Positions 1 to 6,391 of a DNA stretch of 10,529 bases are shown here, piece by piece (within the stretch, counting starts at the first letter, position 1; the number at the start of each line of letters is the position of its first letter). The notes beneath the pieces were generated by a model. The model made no database searches. It was not told the DNA's origin and was given only the letters and a program-made list of their open reading frames with translations. Source of the DNA: an uncultured Lachnospiraceae bacterium. Its GTDB lineage: Bacteria > Bacillota > Clostridia > Lachnospirales > Lachnospiraceae. The position numbers and the translations under genes were made by a program. Location: positions 1 through 10,529 of the forward strand of contig CAJTYN010000107.1 of assembly GCA_910584115.1 (NCBI GenBank). The letters run 5' to 3'.

Positions 1-947
1 CCGAAGGTGTTGTCGATCTCTTCTTTGTGGAAGGCTACCAGCTTGTTTACGATGGTGTCGTCGTAATCCGTGAAGCATACGTACGTCAGGTCCAGCCTCT
101 TTTCCCGGGTAAATCCTCTGAACTCGTCGTCTACGAATGCCCGTGTGATCTCCCTGGCCCGGTCCGGGCGGAAATTGAAGAAGATCACGGAATCCCCGTC
201 CTGTACAGTGGCCAGCGGGCGTCCCTCCTTCGTGACCACGATGGGCTCCACGAATTCATCGGTGACTTCCGCCTCATAGGACTCTTTCACGGCGCAGACC
301 GGGCAGGCGGCTTCTTTTCCCTGGCCTTTTGTCAGGGCATCGTAGGCCCTCTGGACCCGCTCCCAGCGGTTGTCTCTGTCCATGGCGTAATAGCGGCCCA
401 TGACCGTGGCGATCTCTCCCACGCCGATCTTTTTCATCTCGTCTTTGAGTTCTTTGATATAGTCTCTGCCGGAGGCCGGCGGTGTGTCGCGGCCGTCCAG
501 GAAGCAGTGTACGTATACGTTGGATATCCCTTCCCGTTTGGCCAGCTCCAGCAGGCCGTACAGGTGGGTGTTGTGGCTGTGGACGCCGCCGTCGGATAAG
601 AGGCCCATGAGATGCAGGGCGGATCCTTTTTCACGGACGTTCTTTACAGCCTGTAAGAGGGCCTCGTTCTGGAAAAATCCTCCCTCCTGGATCTCCTTGG
701 TGATCCTGGTCAGTTCCTGGTAGACGATGCGGCCCGCGCCCATGTTCAGATGGCCCACTTCTGAGTTGCCCATCTGGCCTTCGGGGAGTCCCACAGCCAT
801 GCCGCTGGCCGAACCTTTTACGAAAGGATACTGGGCCATCAGCTGGTCCATGACGGGTGTCTGTGCCTGAGAGACGGCGTTGGCCTCGCTCTTTTCATTT
901 AAGCCGTAGCCGTCCAGGATGATCAAAACTGTCGGTCTCTTGCTCAT
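1..947 (-). CDS. gpmI: 2,3-bisphosphoglycerate-independent phosphoglycerate mutase, N-terminal 315 residues (cut by window edge)
   Basis: Interconverts 3- and 2-phosphoglycerate in cytosolic glycolysis. It is an alkaline-phosphatase-superfamily enzyme that uses two Mn ions and a phosphoserine intermediate. The reading frame runs from ATG at 947 off the left edge, giving 315 of the roughly 510 residues usual for the family. Visible active-site residues match the Bacillus enzyme almost number for number: Asp12 (LDGYG), the phosphorylated Ser62 (MGNSEVGH), His123, Arg153-Asp154 (DGRD), Arg185, Arg191 and Arg260/Arg263 (FRPDRAR). The remaining metal ligands lie outside the window. The start codon overlaps the hom stop codon (ATGA), and an AGGAGG site in the last hom codons lies 6 bases upstream, so translation is probably coupled to hom. 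A Cys-Pro-Val-Cys motif at 215-218 in the phosphotransferase domain is a small peculiarity of unknown meaning. It is the most distal visible gene of the gap-led glycolytic unit. Confidence 0.97.
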   Translation of the reverse strand, partial: MSKRPTVLIILDGYGLNEKSEANAVSQAQTPVMDQLMAQYPFVKGSASGMAVGLPEGQMGNSEVGHLNMGAGRIVYQELTRITKEIQEGGFFQNEALLQAVKNVREKGSALHLMGLLSDGGVHSHNTHLYGLLELAKREGISNVYVHCFLDGRDTPPASGRDYIKELKDEMKKIGVGEIATVMGRYYAMDRDNRWERVQRAYDALTKGQGKEAACPVCAVKESYEAEVTDEFVEPIVVTKEGRPLATVQDGDSVIFFNFRPDRAREITRAFVDDEFRGFTREKRLDLTYVCFTDYDDTIVNKLVAFHKEEIDNTF

Positions 948-2248
948 TCCAGTCCTCCTTTATCTGCCTGATAGACCCGCAGCACGGTGGAGATCTCCTG
1001 CAGAGACTCCTGTGCCTGCAGCGTTTCTATCGCTTTTTTCAGGTTTCCTTCTTTTACGAGATCGGTGATCACCACCAGCTCTGCCGTGCCTTTTTCGGCC
1101 GGGCGCTGGATGATCTGGGCCAGGCTCACCTGGTTTTTGGCAAAAGCGCTGGCCACGTCGGTGAAGACGCCGCATTTATCTTCCACTAACATGCGCAGGA
1201 AAAAGCTGTTCTCTGTCTCTTCCATCTTCTTTATGGGCAGTTCTTTGTAGCAGGAGCAGCTGATCCGTCCGCAGCAGCCGTTTAAGATGTTCCGGGCGAT
1301 GTCGAACACATCCCCCACCACGGCGCTGGCTGTGGGCAGGCTCCCGGCGCCCCGGCCGAAGAACATGACATTTTCCACCGCGTCGCCGTGGAGGAACACC
1401 GCGTTGTAGGAATCGTTGACTGTGGCCAGCGGATGGTCGCCGGAGATCAGCATGGGGCATACGTAGGCTTCGATGCCCTCTCCGTCGCAGTGGGCCACGC
1501 CCAGGAGTTTGATCGTGCAGCCCATCTCCCGGGCATACTGGATATCCTTCGCCGTGATCTTGGTGATCCCCTCGATGTGCACGTCGCTTAAGACCACGCG
1601 GGAATGGAAGCCGATGGAAGCCATGATCGCCACCTTGCGCCCGGCGTCCAGGCCCTCGATGTCTGCGGTGGGGTCGGCCTCCGCGTAGCCCAGCTCGGTG
1701 GCCAGCGCCAGGGCCTCCTGAAATTCCATGCCCTCCTGCTCCATCTTCGTCAGGATGAAATTCGTCGTGCCGTTGACGATCCCCATGATCTCTGTGATCG
1801 TATTGCCCAGCAGGCACTGTTTCATGGGACGGATGATCGGGATCCCCCCTGCCACGGCCGCCTCGAAGAGGAAATCGCACTTGCTCTCTGCCGCCGCGTC
1901 CAGGAGTTCCCGGCCGGATACGGCTACCAGATCCTTATTTGCCGTCACCACATGCTTGCCCGCATGCAGAGCCGCCAGGATGCAGGTCTTGGCCGGCTCC
2001 AGACCGCCCATCAGCTCGATCACGATCTCAACGCTGTCGTCCTCCACCACTTCCCGCCAGTCCGCGGTCAAAAGGCTCGGATCGTCCACCTGGTCGGCCA
2101 CTTCCGCCGGGTCTTTCACGGCGATCCTGCGGATCTCCAGCTCTACGCCCAGTTTCTTTTCCATCTCCGGCTGCTGGGCTTTCAGTACCTTATAGGTACC
2201 CATCCCCACGGTGCCTAAGCCTAATAAACCAACCCCTATCTTCTTCAT
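944..2248 (-). CDS. hom: Homoserine dehydrogenase with C-terminal ACT domain
   Basis: Reduces L-aspartate 4-semialdehyde to L-homoserine with NAD(P)H, the branch point to threonine and methionine. At 434 residues it has the standard length for the monofunctional Gram-positive type. An N-terminal Rossmann fold carries GLGTVG at 10-15. TANKDLV at 102-108 and NGTTNFIL at 159-166 are family motifs. The catalytic region EGLDAGRK at 198-205 supplies the expected Asp201 and Lys205. Residues about 349-427 (FLRMLVEDKCGV onward) form an ACT domain, which in this family usually mediates feedback control by threonine. The linker at 325-333 is cysteine-rich (four Cys). The start is ATG at 2248 with AAGGAG 6 bases upstream. 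The gene sits between tpiA (78 bases upstream) and gpmI (4-base overlap), inside a glycolytic gene run, which is an unexpected place for an amino-acid biosynthesis gene. No aspartate kinase, thrB or thrC is visible nearby. Confidence 0.97.
   Translation of the reverse strand: MKKIGVGLLGLGTVGMGTYKVLKAQQPEMEKKLGVELEIRRIAVKDPAEVADQVDDPSLLTADWREVVEDDSVEIVIELMGGLEPAKTCILAALHAGKHVVTANKDLVAVSGRELLDAAAESKCDFLFEAAVAGGIPIIRPMKQCLLGNTITEIMGIVNGTTNFILTKMEQEGMEFQEALALATELGYAEADPTADIEGLDAGRKVAIMASIGFHSRVVLSDVHIEGITKITAKDIQYAREMGCTIKLLGVAHCDGEGIEAYVCPMLISGDHPLATVNDSYNAVFLHGDAVENVMFFGRGAGSLPTASAVVGDVFDIARNILNGCCGRISCSCYKELPIKKMEETENSFFLRMLVEDKCGVFTDVASAFAKNQVSLAQIIQRPAEKGTAELVVITDLVKEGNLKKAIETLQAQESLQEISTVLRVYQADKGGLE
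954..959 (-). promoter_or_regulatory. Ribosome binding site of gpmI inside hom
   Basis: AGGAGG on the minus strand, 6 bases before the gpmI ATG and entirely within the last codons of hom. Ribosomes finishing hom pass over it, so coupled translation is the likely arrangement. Confidence 0.85.
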
Positions 2249-2277
2249 CTCGTTCTCCTTTTCGCTGTGTAGAAAAC

Positions 2278-2307
2278 GGGGATGGAGATCAGTCCCTCTC
2301 CATCCCC
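2278..2307 (-). terminator. Terminator-like hairpin between tpiA and hom
   Basis: A perfect 11-bp inverted repeat (2278-2288 with 2297-2307, GGGGATGGAGA arms) has an 8-base loop. On the minus strand it is followed by GTTTTC, a short T-rich tail. It lies 19 bases beyond the tpiA stop and ends 29 bases before the hom start, with no convincing promoter in between. It is probably a partial terminator or attenuator, or an mRNA-stabilising structure, rather than a complete stop. Confidence 0.65.
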
Positions 2308-2326
2308 CATCTCTATGCTCTTTTAT

Positions 2327-3079
2327 CTATCCCTGTTTATAGTTGACGATCTTGCCAAAGTCCGGTTTCAGGGAAGCGCCGCCTACCAGTCCCCCGTCGA
2401 TGTCCGGCTGCGCAAATAATTCCGGTGCAGTCTCGGCGTTGACGGATCCGCCGTACTGGATGCGGATGGCTTCCGCTGTGGCTTCGTCGTAGACTTCCGC
2501 GATGCATGCGCGGATCCCTTTGCAGACTTCCTGGGCCTGCTCTGTGGTGGCTGTCTTGCCTGTCCCGATCGCCCAGATCGGCTCGTAAGCGATCACGGCT
2601 GTCTTGGCCTGCTCTGCGGTCACGTTCTGGAAGCCGACCTTTACCTGCTGGCGGATGAAGTCCATGGTCACGCCCTGTTCCCTCTGCTCCAGGCTCTCGC
2701 CGCAGCACATGATCGGCGTGATGCCGTGCTCGAAGGCTTTGAGCATCTTCTTATTGACGGTCTCGTTCGTCTCGGCAAAATATTCTCTTCTCTCAGAATG
2801 TCCCAGGACGACGTACTTTATCCCCGCGTCGGTGAGCATCGCCGGAGAGATCTCGCCTGTGTACGCGCCTTTTTCCTCAAAATACATATTCTCCGCTCCG
2901 ACCTGGATGTTGGATCCTCTTGCCGCCTCGACCACCGGGATGATATCGATGGCCGGCACACAGAAGACCACGTCCACGTCCGGGTTGTCCACCAGCGGCT
3001 TTAACGTCTCTACCAGTTTCACTGCCTCAGAAGGAGTCATGTTCATCTTCCAGTTTCCTGCTATGATCTTTTTCCTCAT
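2327..3079 (-). CDS. tpiA: Triosephosphate isomerase
   Basis: Interconverts dihydroxyacetone phosphate and glyceraldehyde 3-phosphate in cytosolic glycolysis. The 250 residues are the full length of a single TIM barrel. The active-site set is complete: GNWKMN at 8-13 with Asn9 and Lys11, the electrophile His94 in LGHSERR, and the base Glu166 in AYEPIWAIGTGK. The following IGTGKT is the flexible phosphate-gripping loop 6. YGGSVN at 209-214 and GLVGGASL at 230-237 are the phosphate-binding motifs near the C terminus. The ATG at 3079 has AAGGAG 9 bases upstream. It follows pgk across a 141-base structured spacer and is followed by hom, in the usual Firmicute gap-pgk-tpiA order. Confidence 0.98.
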   Translation of the reverse strand: MRKKIIAGNWKMNMTPSEAVKLVETLKPLVDNPDVDVVFCVPAIDIIPVVEAARGSNIQVGAENMYFEEKGAYTGEISPAMLTDAGIKYVVLGHSERREYFAETNETVNKKMLKAFEHGITPIMCCGESLEQREQGVTMDFIRQQVKVGFQNVTAEQAKTAVIAYEPIWAIGTGKTATTEQAQEVCKGIRACIAEVYDEATAEAIRIQYGGSVNAETAPELFAQPDIDGGLVGGASLKPDFGKIVNYKQG

Positions 3080-3107
3080 CTTCTTCTCCTTTTACTTTAA
3101 AGGTCCC

Positions 3108-3124
3108 GCCGCCGAGTAGGCGGC
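3108..3124 (-). other. GC-rich hairpin in the tpiA leader
   Basis: GCCGCC and GGCGGC arms (3108-3113 and 3119-3124) enclose a 5-base loop. No T run follows on either strand, so it is not a standard terminator. It ends 28 bases before the tpiA ATG and just before its ribosome binding site, where it could protect a processed 5' end or tune translation. Confidence 0.55.
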
Positions 3125-3143
3125 ATGTATTCAGGGATGCCCA

Positions 3144-3194
3144 ATGCGCCCGCCAGACTTTCATGTGAGGTGGAGCGTCCGCTGCCGGGCGCAT
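3144..3194 (-). other. Long imperfect stem-loop in the pgk-tpiA spacer
   Basis: ATGCGCCCG (3144-3152) pairs perfectly with CGGGCGCAT (3186-3194). After one mismatch the helix continues for three more pairs (3154-3156 with 3182-3184), leaving a 25-base loop. It lies 26 bases after the pgk stop and has no T tract. Together with the hairpin at 3108-3124 it makes this spacer a strongly structured intercistronic RNA. Function is unknown; mRNA processing or stability control is a reasonable inference. Confidence 0.55.
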
Positions 3195-3220
3195 GCAGGT
3201 TTGCTTTGATCTTCGTTCTC

Positions 3221-4426
3221 TTATTTATCGTCTGCCGCCGCTACGCCGGGCAGTTCCTTGCCTTCCAGGAATTCCAGGGATGCCCCGCCGCCTGTGGAGA
3301 TATGGGTCATCTTATCCCCGAAGCCTAACTGGTTCACGGCTGCCGCTGAATCCCCGCCGCCAATGATGGTCGTGGCATCTGTGTCTGCCAGGGACTGGGC
3401 CACGGCGATGGTCCCTTTTGCCAGGATCGGATTTTCGAAAACGCCCATGGGGCCATTCCATACGACTGTCTTTGCGGACTTCACAGCATCGGCATAAGCC
3501 TTGGCTGTCTCCGGTCCGATGTCCAGTCCCATCTGGTCGCCCGGGATCTGATCGGAGGGAACGACAGTCACATCGATCTTGGCGTCGATCGGATCTGGGA
3601 AAGATCCTGCCACGACGGTATCCATGGGAAGGAGCAGTTTCTTTTCGAGTTTTTCTGCCTTCTCCATCATCTCCTTGCAGTAGTCGATCTTCTCATCGTC
3701 CACCAGGGAGCTGCCCACGCCGTAGCCTTTGGCTTTTAAGAATGTGTAGGCCATGCCGCCGCCGATGATCAGTGTGTCGCATTTTTCCAGCAGGTTGGAG
3801 ATCACGTTCAGCTTGTCCGCCACCTTGGCACCGCCTAAGATCGCCACGAAGGGCCTCTGGGGGTTGTTGACCGCGTTGCCCAGGAAATCGATCTCTTTTT
3901 GCATCAGGTAGCCGACGGCGCATTCGTCTACGAACTCCGTCACGCCTACGTTGGAGCAATGTGCCCTGTGGGCTGTGCCGAAGGCGTCGTTTACGAATAC
4001 ATCACAGATGGAGGCCAGCTCCTGGCTGAATGCCTCTCCGTTCTTTGTCTCTTCTTCTCTGTAACGGGTGTTTTCCAGAAGGATCAGAGTGCCGTCTTCC
4101 ATGGCGTCCACGGCTTCTTTTACGTTTTCACCGACCACTCTGTCATTGGGAACGAACTTTACTTCCTGTCCTAAGAGTTCTGTGAGCCTTGCGGCTACCG
4201 GAGCTAAAGACATCTCCGGGAGGGGTTTGCCCTTGGGCTTGCCCAGATGGGAGCATAAGATCACGCGGCCGCCGTCCCTGACTAATTTCTGGATCGTGGG
4301 GAGAGCCGCTACCAGACGGTTCTCATCGGTGATCTTCCCGTCTTTGAGCGGTACGTTGAAATCGCATCTTACCAGGACTTTTTTTCCTTTTACCTGAATG
4401 TCGTCTACTGATCTTTTATTTAACAT
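3221..4426 (-). CDS. pgk: Phosphoglycerate kinase
   Basis: Transfers the acyl phosphate of 1,3-bisphosphoglycerate to ADP, making ATP and 3-phosphoglycerate. The 401 residues are the normal bacterial length, with two Rossmann-like lobes. The N lobe shows the substrate-binding RCDFNVP at 20-26, Arg37, and SHLGKPKG at 59-66. The middle has LENTRYREEE and the NDAFGTAHRAH motif. The C lobe has GGAKVADKL, the nucleotide-binding GGGDSAAA, and the terminal GGGASLEFLEGK. The ATG at 4426 is preceded by AAAGGAG at 6 bases. The gene lies directly downstream of gap, separated by a 99-base spacer with a terminator-like hairpin whose T-rich tail runs nearly into the pgk ribosome binding site, so pgk may be expressed by readthrough at a lower level than gap. 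Confidence 0.98.
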   Translation of the reverse strand: MLNKRSVDDIQVKGKKVLVRCDFNVPLKDGKITDENRLVAALPTIQKLVRDGGRVILCSHLGKPKGKPLPEMSLAPVAARLTELLGQEVKFVPNDRVVGENVKEAVDAMEDGTLILLENTRYREEETKNGEAFSQELASICDVFVNDAFGTAHRAHCSNVGVTEFVDECAVGYLMQKEIDFLGNAVNNPQRPFVAILGGAKVADKLNVISNLLEKCDTLIIGGGMAYTFLKAKGYGVGSSLVDDEKIDYCKEMMEKAEKLEKKLLLPMDTVVAGSFPDPIDAKIDVTVVPSDQIPGDQMGLDIGPETAKAYADAVKSAKTVVWNGPMGVFENPILAKGTIAVAQSLADTDATTIIGGGDSAAAVNQLGFGDKMTHISTGGGASLEFLEGKELPGVAAADDK

Positions 4427-4435
4427 AATGTTCTC

Positions 4436-4446
4436 CTTTATGAAAA
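4436..4446. repeat. 11-bp direct repeat flanking the gap-pgk hairpin, copy next to pgk
   Basis: CTTTATGAAAA on the plus strand, repeated exactly at 4505-4515. This copy contains the start of the pgk ribosome binding site (AAAG on the minus strand) and touches the base of the terminator stem. Confidence 0.7.
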
Positions 4447-4481
4447 GAAGGATCCGACCCTAGATCGATCGGATCCTTCTT
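4445..4481 (-). terminator. Intrinsic terminator or attenuator between gap and pgk
   Basis: A perfect 13-bp inverted repeat (4445-4457 with 4469-4481) with an 11-base loop. Read on the minus strand, the stem ends in TTCTT and continues TTCAT, giving the U-rich tail of an intrinsic terminator. It lies after gap (stop at 4526) and only about 10 bases before the pgk ribosome binding site. No promoter for pgk is apparent downstream, so partial termination with readthrough, or use as a protective 3' end for gap mRNA, is likely. Confidence 0.8.
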
Positions 4482-4504
4482 GGATCATTTTCTATCACAC
4501 ATCA

Positions 4505-4515
4505 CTTTATGAAAA
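4505..4515. repeat. 11-bp direct repeat flanking the gap-pgk hairpin, copy next to gap
   Basis: An exact second copy of CTTTATGAAAA, 10 bases beyond the gap stop codon. The two copies lie on either side of the 13-bp hairpin. It could be chance in an AT-rich spacer or a trace of local duplication. Confidence 0.65.
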
Positions 4516-4525
4516 ATGCTTCTTT

Positions 4526-5539
4526 TTATGATAATTCAGAGAAGAATTTGATGGTGCGCACCATCTGGCTCACGTAGGAATTCTCGTTGTCGTACCAGGA
4601 AACGACCTGTACCTGAGTGTCGCCGTTGTCCATCGCGGAAGCCATGGTCTGTGTCGAATCGAACAGGGAGCCGTAGGACATGCCGACTACGTCGCTGGAT
4701 ACGATCTCGTCCTCGTTGTAGCCGTAGGACTCGTTGGCAGCTTTCTTCATGGCCTCGTTGATCTGCTCTACAGTCACATTGCCTTTTACGACAGCGATGA
4801 GGATCGTCGTGGATCCGGTCGGTGTGGGTACACGCTGTGCGGAGCCGATCAGCTTGCCGTTCAGTTCCGGGATGACCAGTCCGATCGCTTTGGCTGCGCC
4901 TGTGCTGTTCGGCACGATGTTCACAGCGCCTGCGCGGGATCTTCTAAGATCGCCTTTCCTCTGCGGGCCGTCTAAGATCATCTGATCTCCTGTGTACGCA
5001 TGGATCGTGCTCATGATGCCGCTCTGGATCGGAGCCAGGTCGTTGAGCGCTTTTGCCATTGGAGCCAGGCAGTTTGTTGTACAGGAAGCAGCGGAGATCA
5101 CTGTATCTTCTGGTTTTAATGTATCATGGTTTACATTATAGACGATCGTCGGAAGGTCATTTCCTGCCGGTGCGGAGATCACGACTTTTCTCGCGCCTGC
5201 CTTTACATGAGCTTCTGCTTTTTCTTTGCTGGTATAGAAGCCTGTGCACTCCAATACCACGTCCACGCCGATCTCTCCCCATGGGAGTTTCGCAGCGTCT
5301 GATTCTTTATAGATCTTGATCTCTTTCCCATCCACTGTGATGGAATCTTCTCCTGCAGTCACTTTCTCAGCCAATGCATATTTTCCTTGGGACGAATCAT
5401 ATTTTAATAAATGAGCCAGCATCTTCGGAGATGTCAGGTCGTTGATCGCAACGACTTCATAACCTTCTGCCCCAAACATCTGCCTGAATGCCAGGCGTCC
5501 GATACGTCCAAAACCATTGATCGCAACTTTTACTGCCAT
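4526..5539 (-). CDS. gap: Glyceraldehyde-3-phosphate dehydrogenase, NAD-type
   Basis: Oxidises and phosphorylates glyceraldehyde 3-phosphate to 1,3-bisphosphoglycerate with NAD. The chosen product is 337 residues, normal for the family. The Rossmann fold opens with INGFGRIGR (8-16). Asp34 in INDL is the ribose-binding acid typical of NAD-preferring glycolytic enzymes. The nucleophile Cys153 lies in ASCTTNCLAP and its activating partner His180 in STIHAYTGDQ. The C-terminal WYDNENSY motif (315-322) is intact. The start is ATG at 5539, with AGGAGG 8 bases upstream. An in-frame TTG two codons earlier is poorly spaced and unlikely. The gene has its own promoter about 90 bases upstream and leads the pgk-tpiA-hom-gpmI run. 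It is read away from a transaldolase gene that ends 168 bases upstream on the same strand. Codon use looks more AT-tolerant than neighbouring genes, consistent with high expression. Confidence 0.98.
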   Translation of the reverse strand: MAVKVAINGFGRIGRLAFRQMFGAEGYEVVAINDLTSPKMLAHLLKYDSSQGKYALAEKVTAGEDSITVDGKEIKIYKESDAAKLPWGEIGVDVVLECTGFYTSKEKAEAHVKAGARKVVISAPAGNDLPTIVYNVNHDTLKPEDTVISAASCTTNCLAPMAKALNDLAPIQSGIMSTIHAYTGDQMILDGPQRKGDLRRSRAGAVNIVPNSTGAAKAIGLVIPELNGKLIGSAQRVPTPTGSTTILIAVVKGNVTVEQINEAMKKAANESYGYNEDEIVSSDVVGMSYGSLFDSTQTMASAMDNGDTQVQVVSWYDNENSYVSQMVRTIKFFSELS

Positions 5540-5547
5540 GTTCAATT

Positions 5548-5553
5548 CCTCCT
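5548..5553 (-). promoter_or_regulatory. Ribosome binding site deciding the gap start
   Basis: AGGAGG lies 8 bases before ATG 5539. The in-frame TTG at 5545 would sit only 2 bases from it, so the ATG is the supported start. Confidence 0.85.
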
Positions 5554-5568
5554 AATGAATATAAAATC

Positions 5569-5596
5569 ACACTACTGATCCTGATAACACTACTGA
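5569..5596. repeat. Direct repeat in the gap leader
   Basis: TCAGTAGTGT on the minus strand occurs twice (5596-5587 and 5578-5569) with 18-bp periodicity, between the predicted gap transcription start and the ribosome binding site. Tandem 10-mers at this position resemble an operator for a DNA-binding regulator. No regulator gene is present in the window. Confidence 0.6.
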
Positions 5597-5625
5597 CATG
5601 ATAAGGAAATGCCAGTCCACGTGCT

Positions 5626-5654
5626 ATTGTACCCAATTTCCTGGAAAAATTCAA
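5626..5654 (-). promoter_or_regulatory. Sigma-A-like promoter of gap
   Basis: TTGAAT (-35, 5654-5649), a 17-base spacer, then TACAAT (-10, 5631-5626). The expected transcription start is near 5619, giving a leader of about 80 bases. The spacer contains an 11-base palindrome, TTTCC-A-GGAAA (5637-5647), a possible repressor site. This is the best candidate to drive the whole gap-pgk-tpiA-hom-gpmI unit. Confidence 0.75.
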
Positions 5655-5707
5655 GCCCAAATCCATCATTTTATGACGAAAGTCCCGGCAGACGGAAGGT
5701 TCTCTCC

Positions 5708-6364
5708 TTACTCGCCAAATACGGCCTTATAGTCTTTCTGGAACTTCTCGATCCCTGCCGTGGTCAGCGGATGATGCACCATCTGCTCGATCACGCTAAA
5801 GGGCACCGTGGCGATGTGCGCGCCTGCCCGTGCGCAGTCTGTCACATGGATGGGGTTGCGCACACTGGCCGCGATGATCTGCGTCTCAATGTCCACGGAC
5901 GCGTCGAAGATCTCCACGATCTCTTCGATGAGCTGTACGCCGCAGACGGAGATGTCGTCTAAGCGTCCCAGGAACGGTGAGACATAGGTGGCGCCTGCCC
6001 GTGCGGCCAGGAGCGCCTGGTTCGCGGTGAAGATCAATGTGACGTTCGTGCGGATGCCTTCCTGTGAAAGGACTTTCACCGCTTTTAAGCCTTCTTCTGT
6101 CATGGGGATCTTCACCACCATGTTCTTGTGGATCTTTGCGATCTCGCGCCCCTCTCTGATCATCCCTTCCGCATCTGTGGTGGTGGCTTTTACCTCGCCG
6201 CTGATCGGCCCGTCCACGATCGTGGTGATCTCTTTGATGACTTCGTTAAAATCCCTTCCCTCTTTGGCGATCAGGGACGGGTTCGTGGTGACCCCGCAGA
6301 TCACCCCCATGTCATTCGCCCTGCGTATGTCTTCCACTTTTGCTGTGTCGATAAAAAATCTCAT
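5708..6364 (-). CDS. tal: Transaldolase, small TalC/MipB type
   Basis: Transfers a dihydroxyacetone unit between sugar phosphates (sedoheptulose 7-phosphate and glyceraldehyde 3-phosphate to erythrose 4-phosphate and fructose 6-phosphate) in the non-oxidative pentose phosphate pathway. The 218 residues form a compact barrel of the TalC/fructose-6-phosphate aldolase subfamily. The Schiff-base lysine is Lys85 in VVKIPMT. Glu57 (SGEV) and Phe131 (YVSPFLGRLDD) are the transaldolase-type residues at positions where true fructose-6-phosphate aldolases carry Gln and Tyr, so transaldolase activity is favoured. Other family motifs are GVTTNPSLIAKEG (24-36) and TNVTLIFTANQALLAARAGA. The ATG at 6364 has a GAGGAGG site 9 bases away. 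An upstream in-frame ATG at 6403 overlaps the promoter and is rejected. The gene has its own strong promoter and lies 44 bases after the mscS-like gene. Confidence 0.96.
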   Translation of the reverse strand: MRFFIDTAKVEDIRRANDMGVICGVTTNPSLIAKEGRDFNEVIKEITTIVDGPISGEVKATTTDAEGMIREGREIAKIHKNMVVKIPMTEEGLKAVKVLSQEGIRTNVTLIFTANQALLAARAGATYVSPFLGRLDDISVCGVQLIEEIVEIFDASVDIETQIIAASVRNPIHVTDCARAGAHIATVPFSVIEQMVHHPLTTAGIEKFQKDYKAVFGE

Positions 6365-6373
6365 CTGTGCTTG

Positions 6374-6380
6374 CCTCCTC
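6374..6380 (-). promoter_or_regulatory. Ribosome binding site deciding the transaldolase start
   Basis: GAGGAGG, 9 bases before ATG 6364. It excludes the longer reading frame from 6403, which would place translation start upstream of the predicted transcription start. Confidence 0.85.
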
Positions 6381-6391
6381 TTTTTTGTATT

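Noticed and set aside
27..599. Plus-strand 190-codon frame opposite gpmI
   Set aside because: Shadow of gpmI, whose minus-strand frame shows all expected catalytic residues.
1604..2218. Plus-strand 204-codon frame opposite hom
   Set aside because: Shadow of the hom coding sequence; His/Asp/Arg-rich with no recognisable domain.
5457..5669. Minus-strand 70-codon reading frame across the gap promoter and leader
   Set aside because: It lies over the promoter, leader and start of gap in another frame, begins upstream of the -35 box, and has no family resemblance.
5681..5690. CGGGAC upstream of the gap promoter, resembling half of a CggR operator
   Set aside because: Only one hexamer is present, without the second repeat or the correctly spaced TGTC, and it is upstream of the promoter rather than overlapping it as in Bacillus.
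5655..5707. Possible terminator after the transaldolase gene
   Set aside because: Only a 4-bp stem (TCAT-AAA-ATGA) could be found and no T run follows, so readthrough into gap cannot be excluded but no terminator can be claimed.
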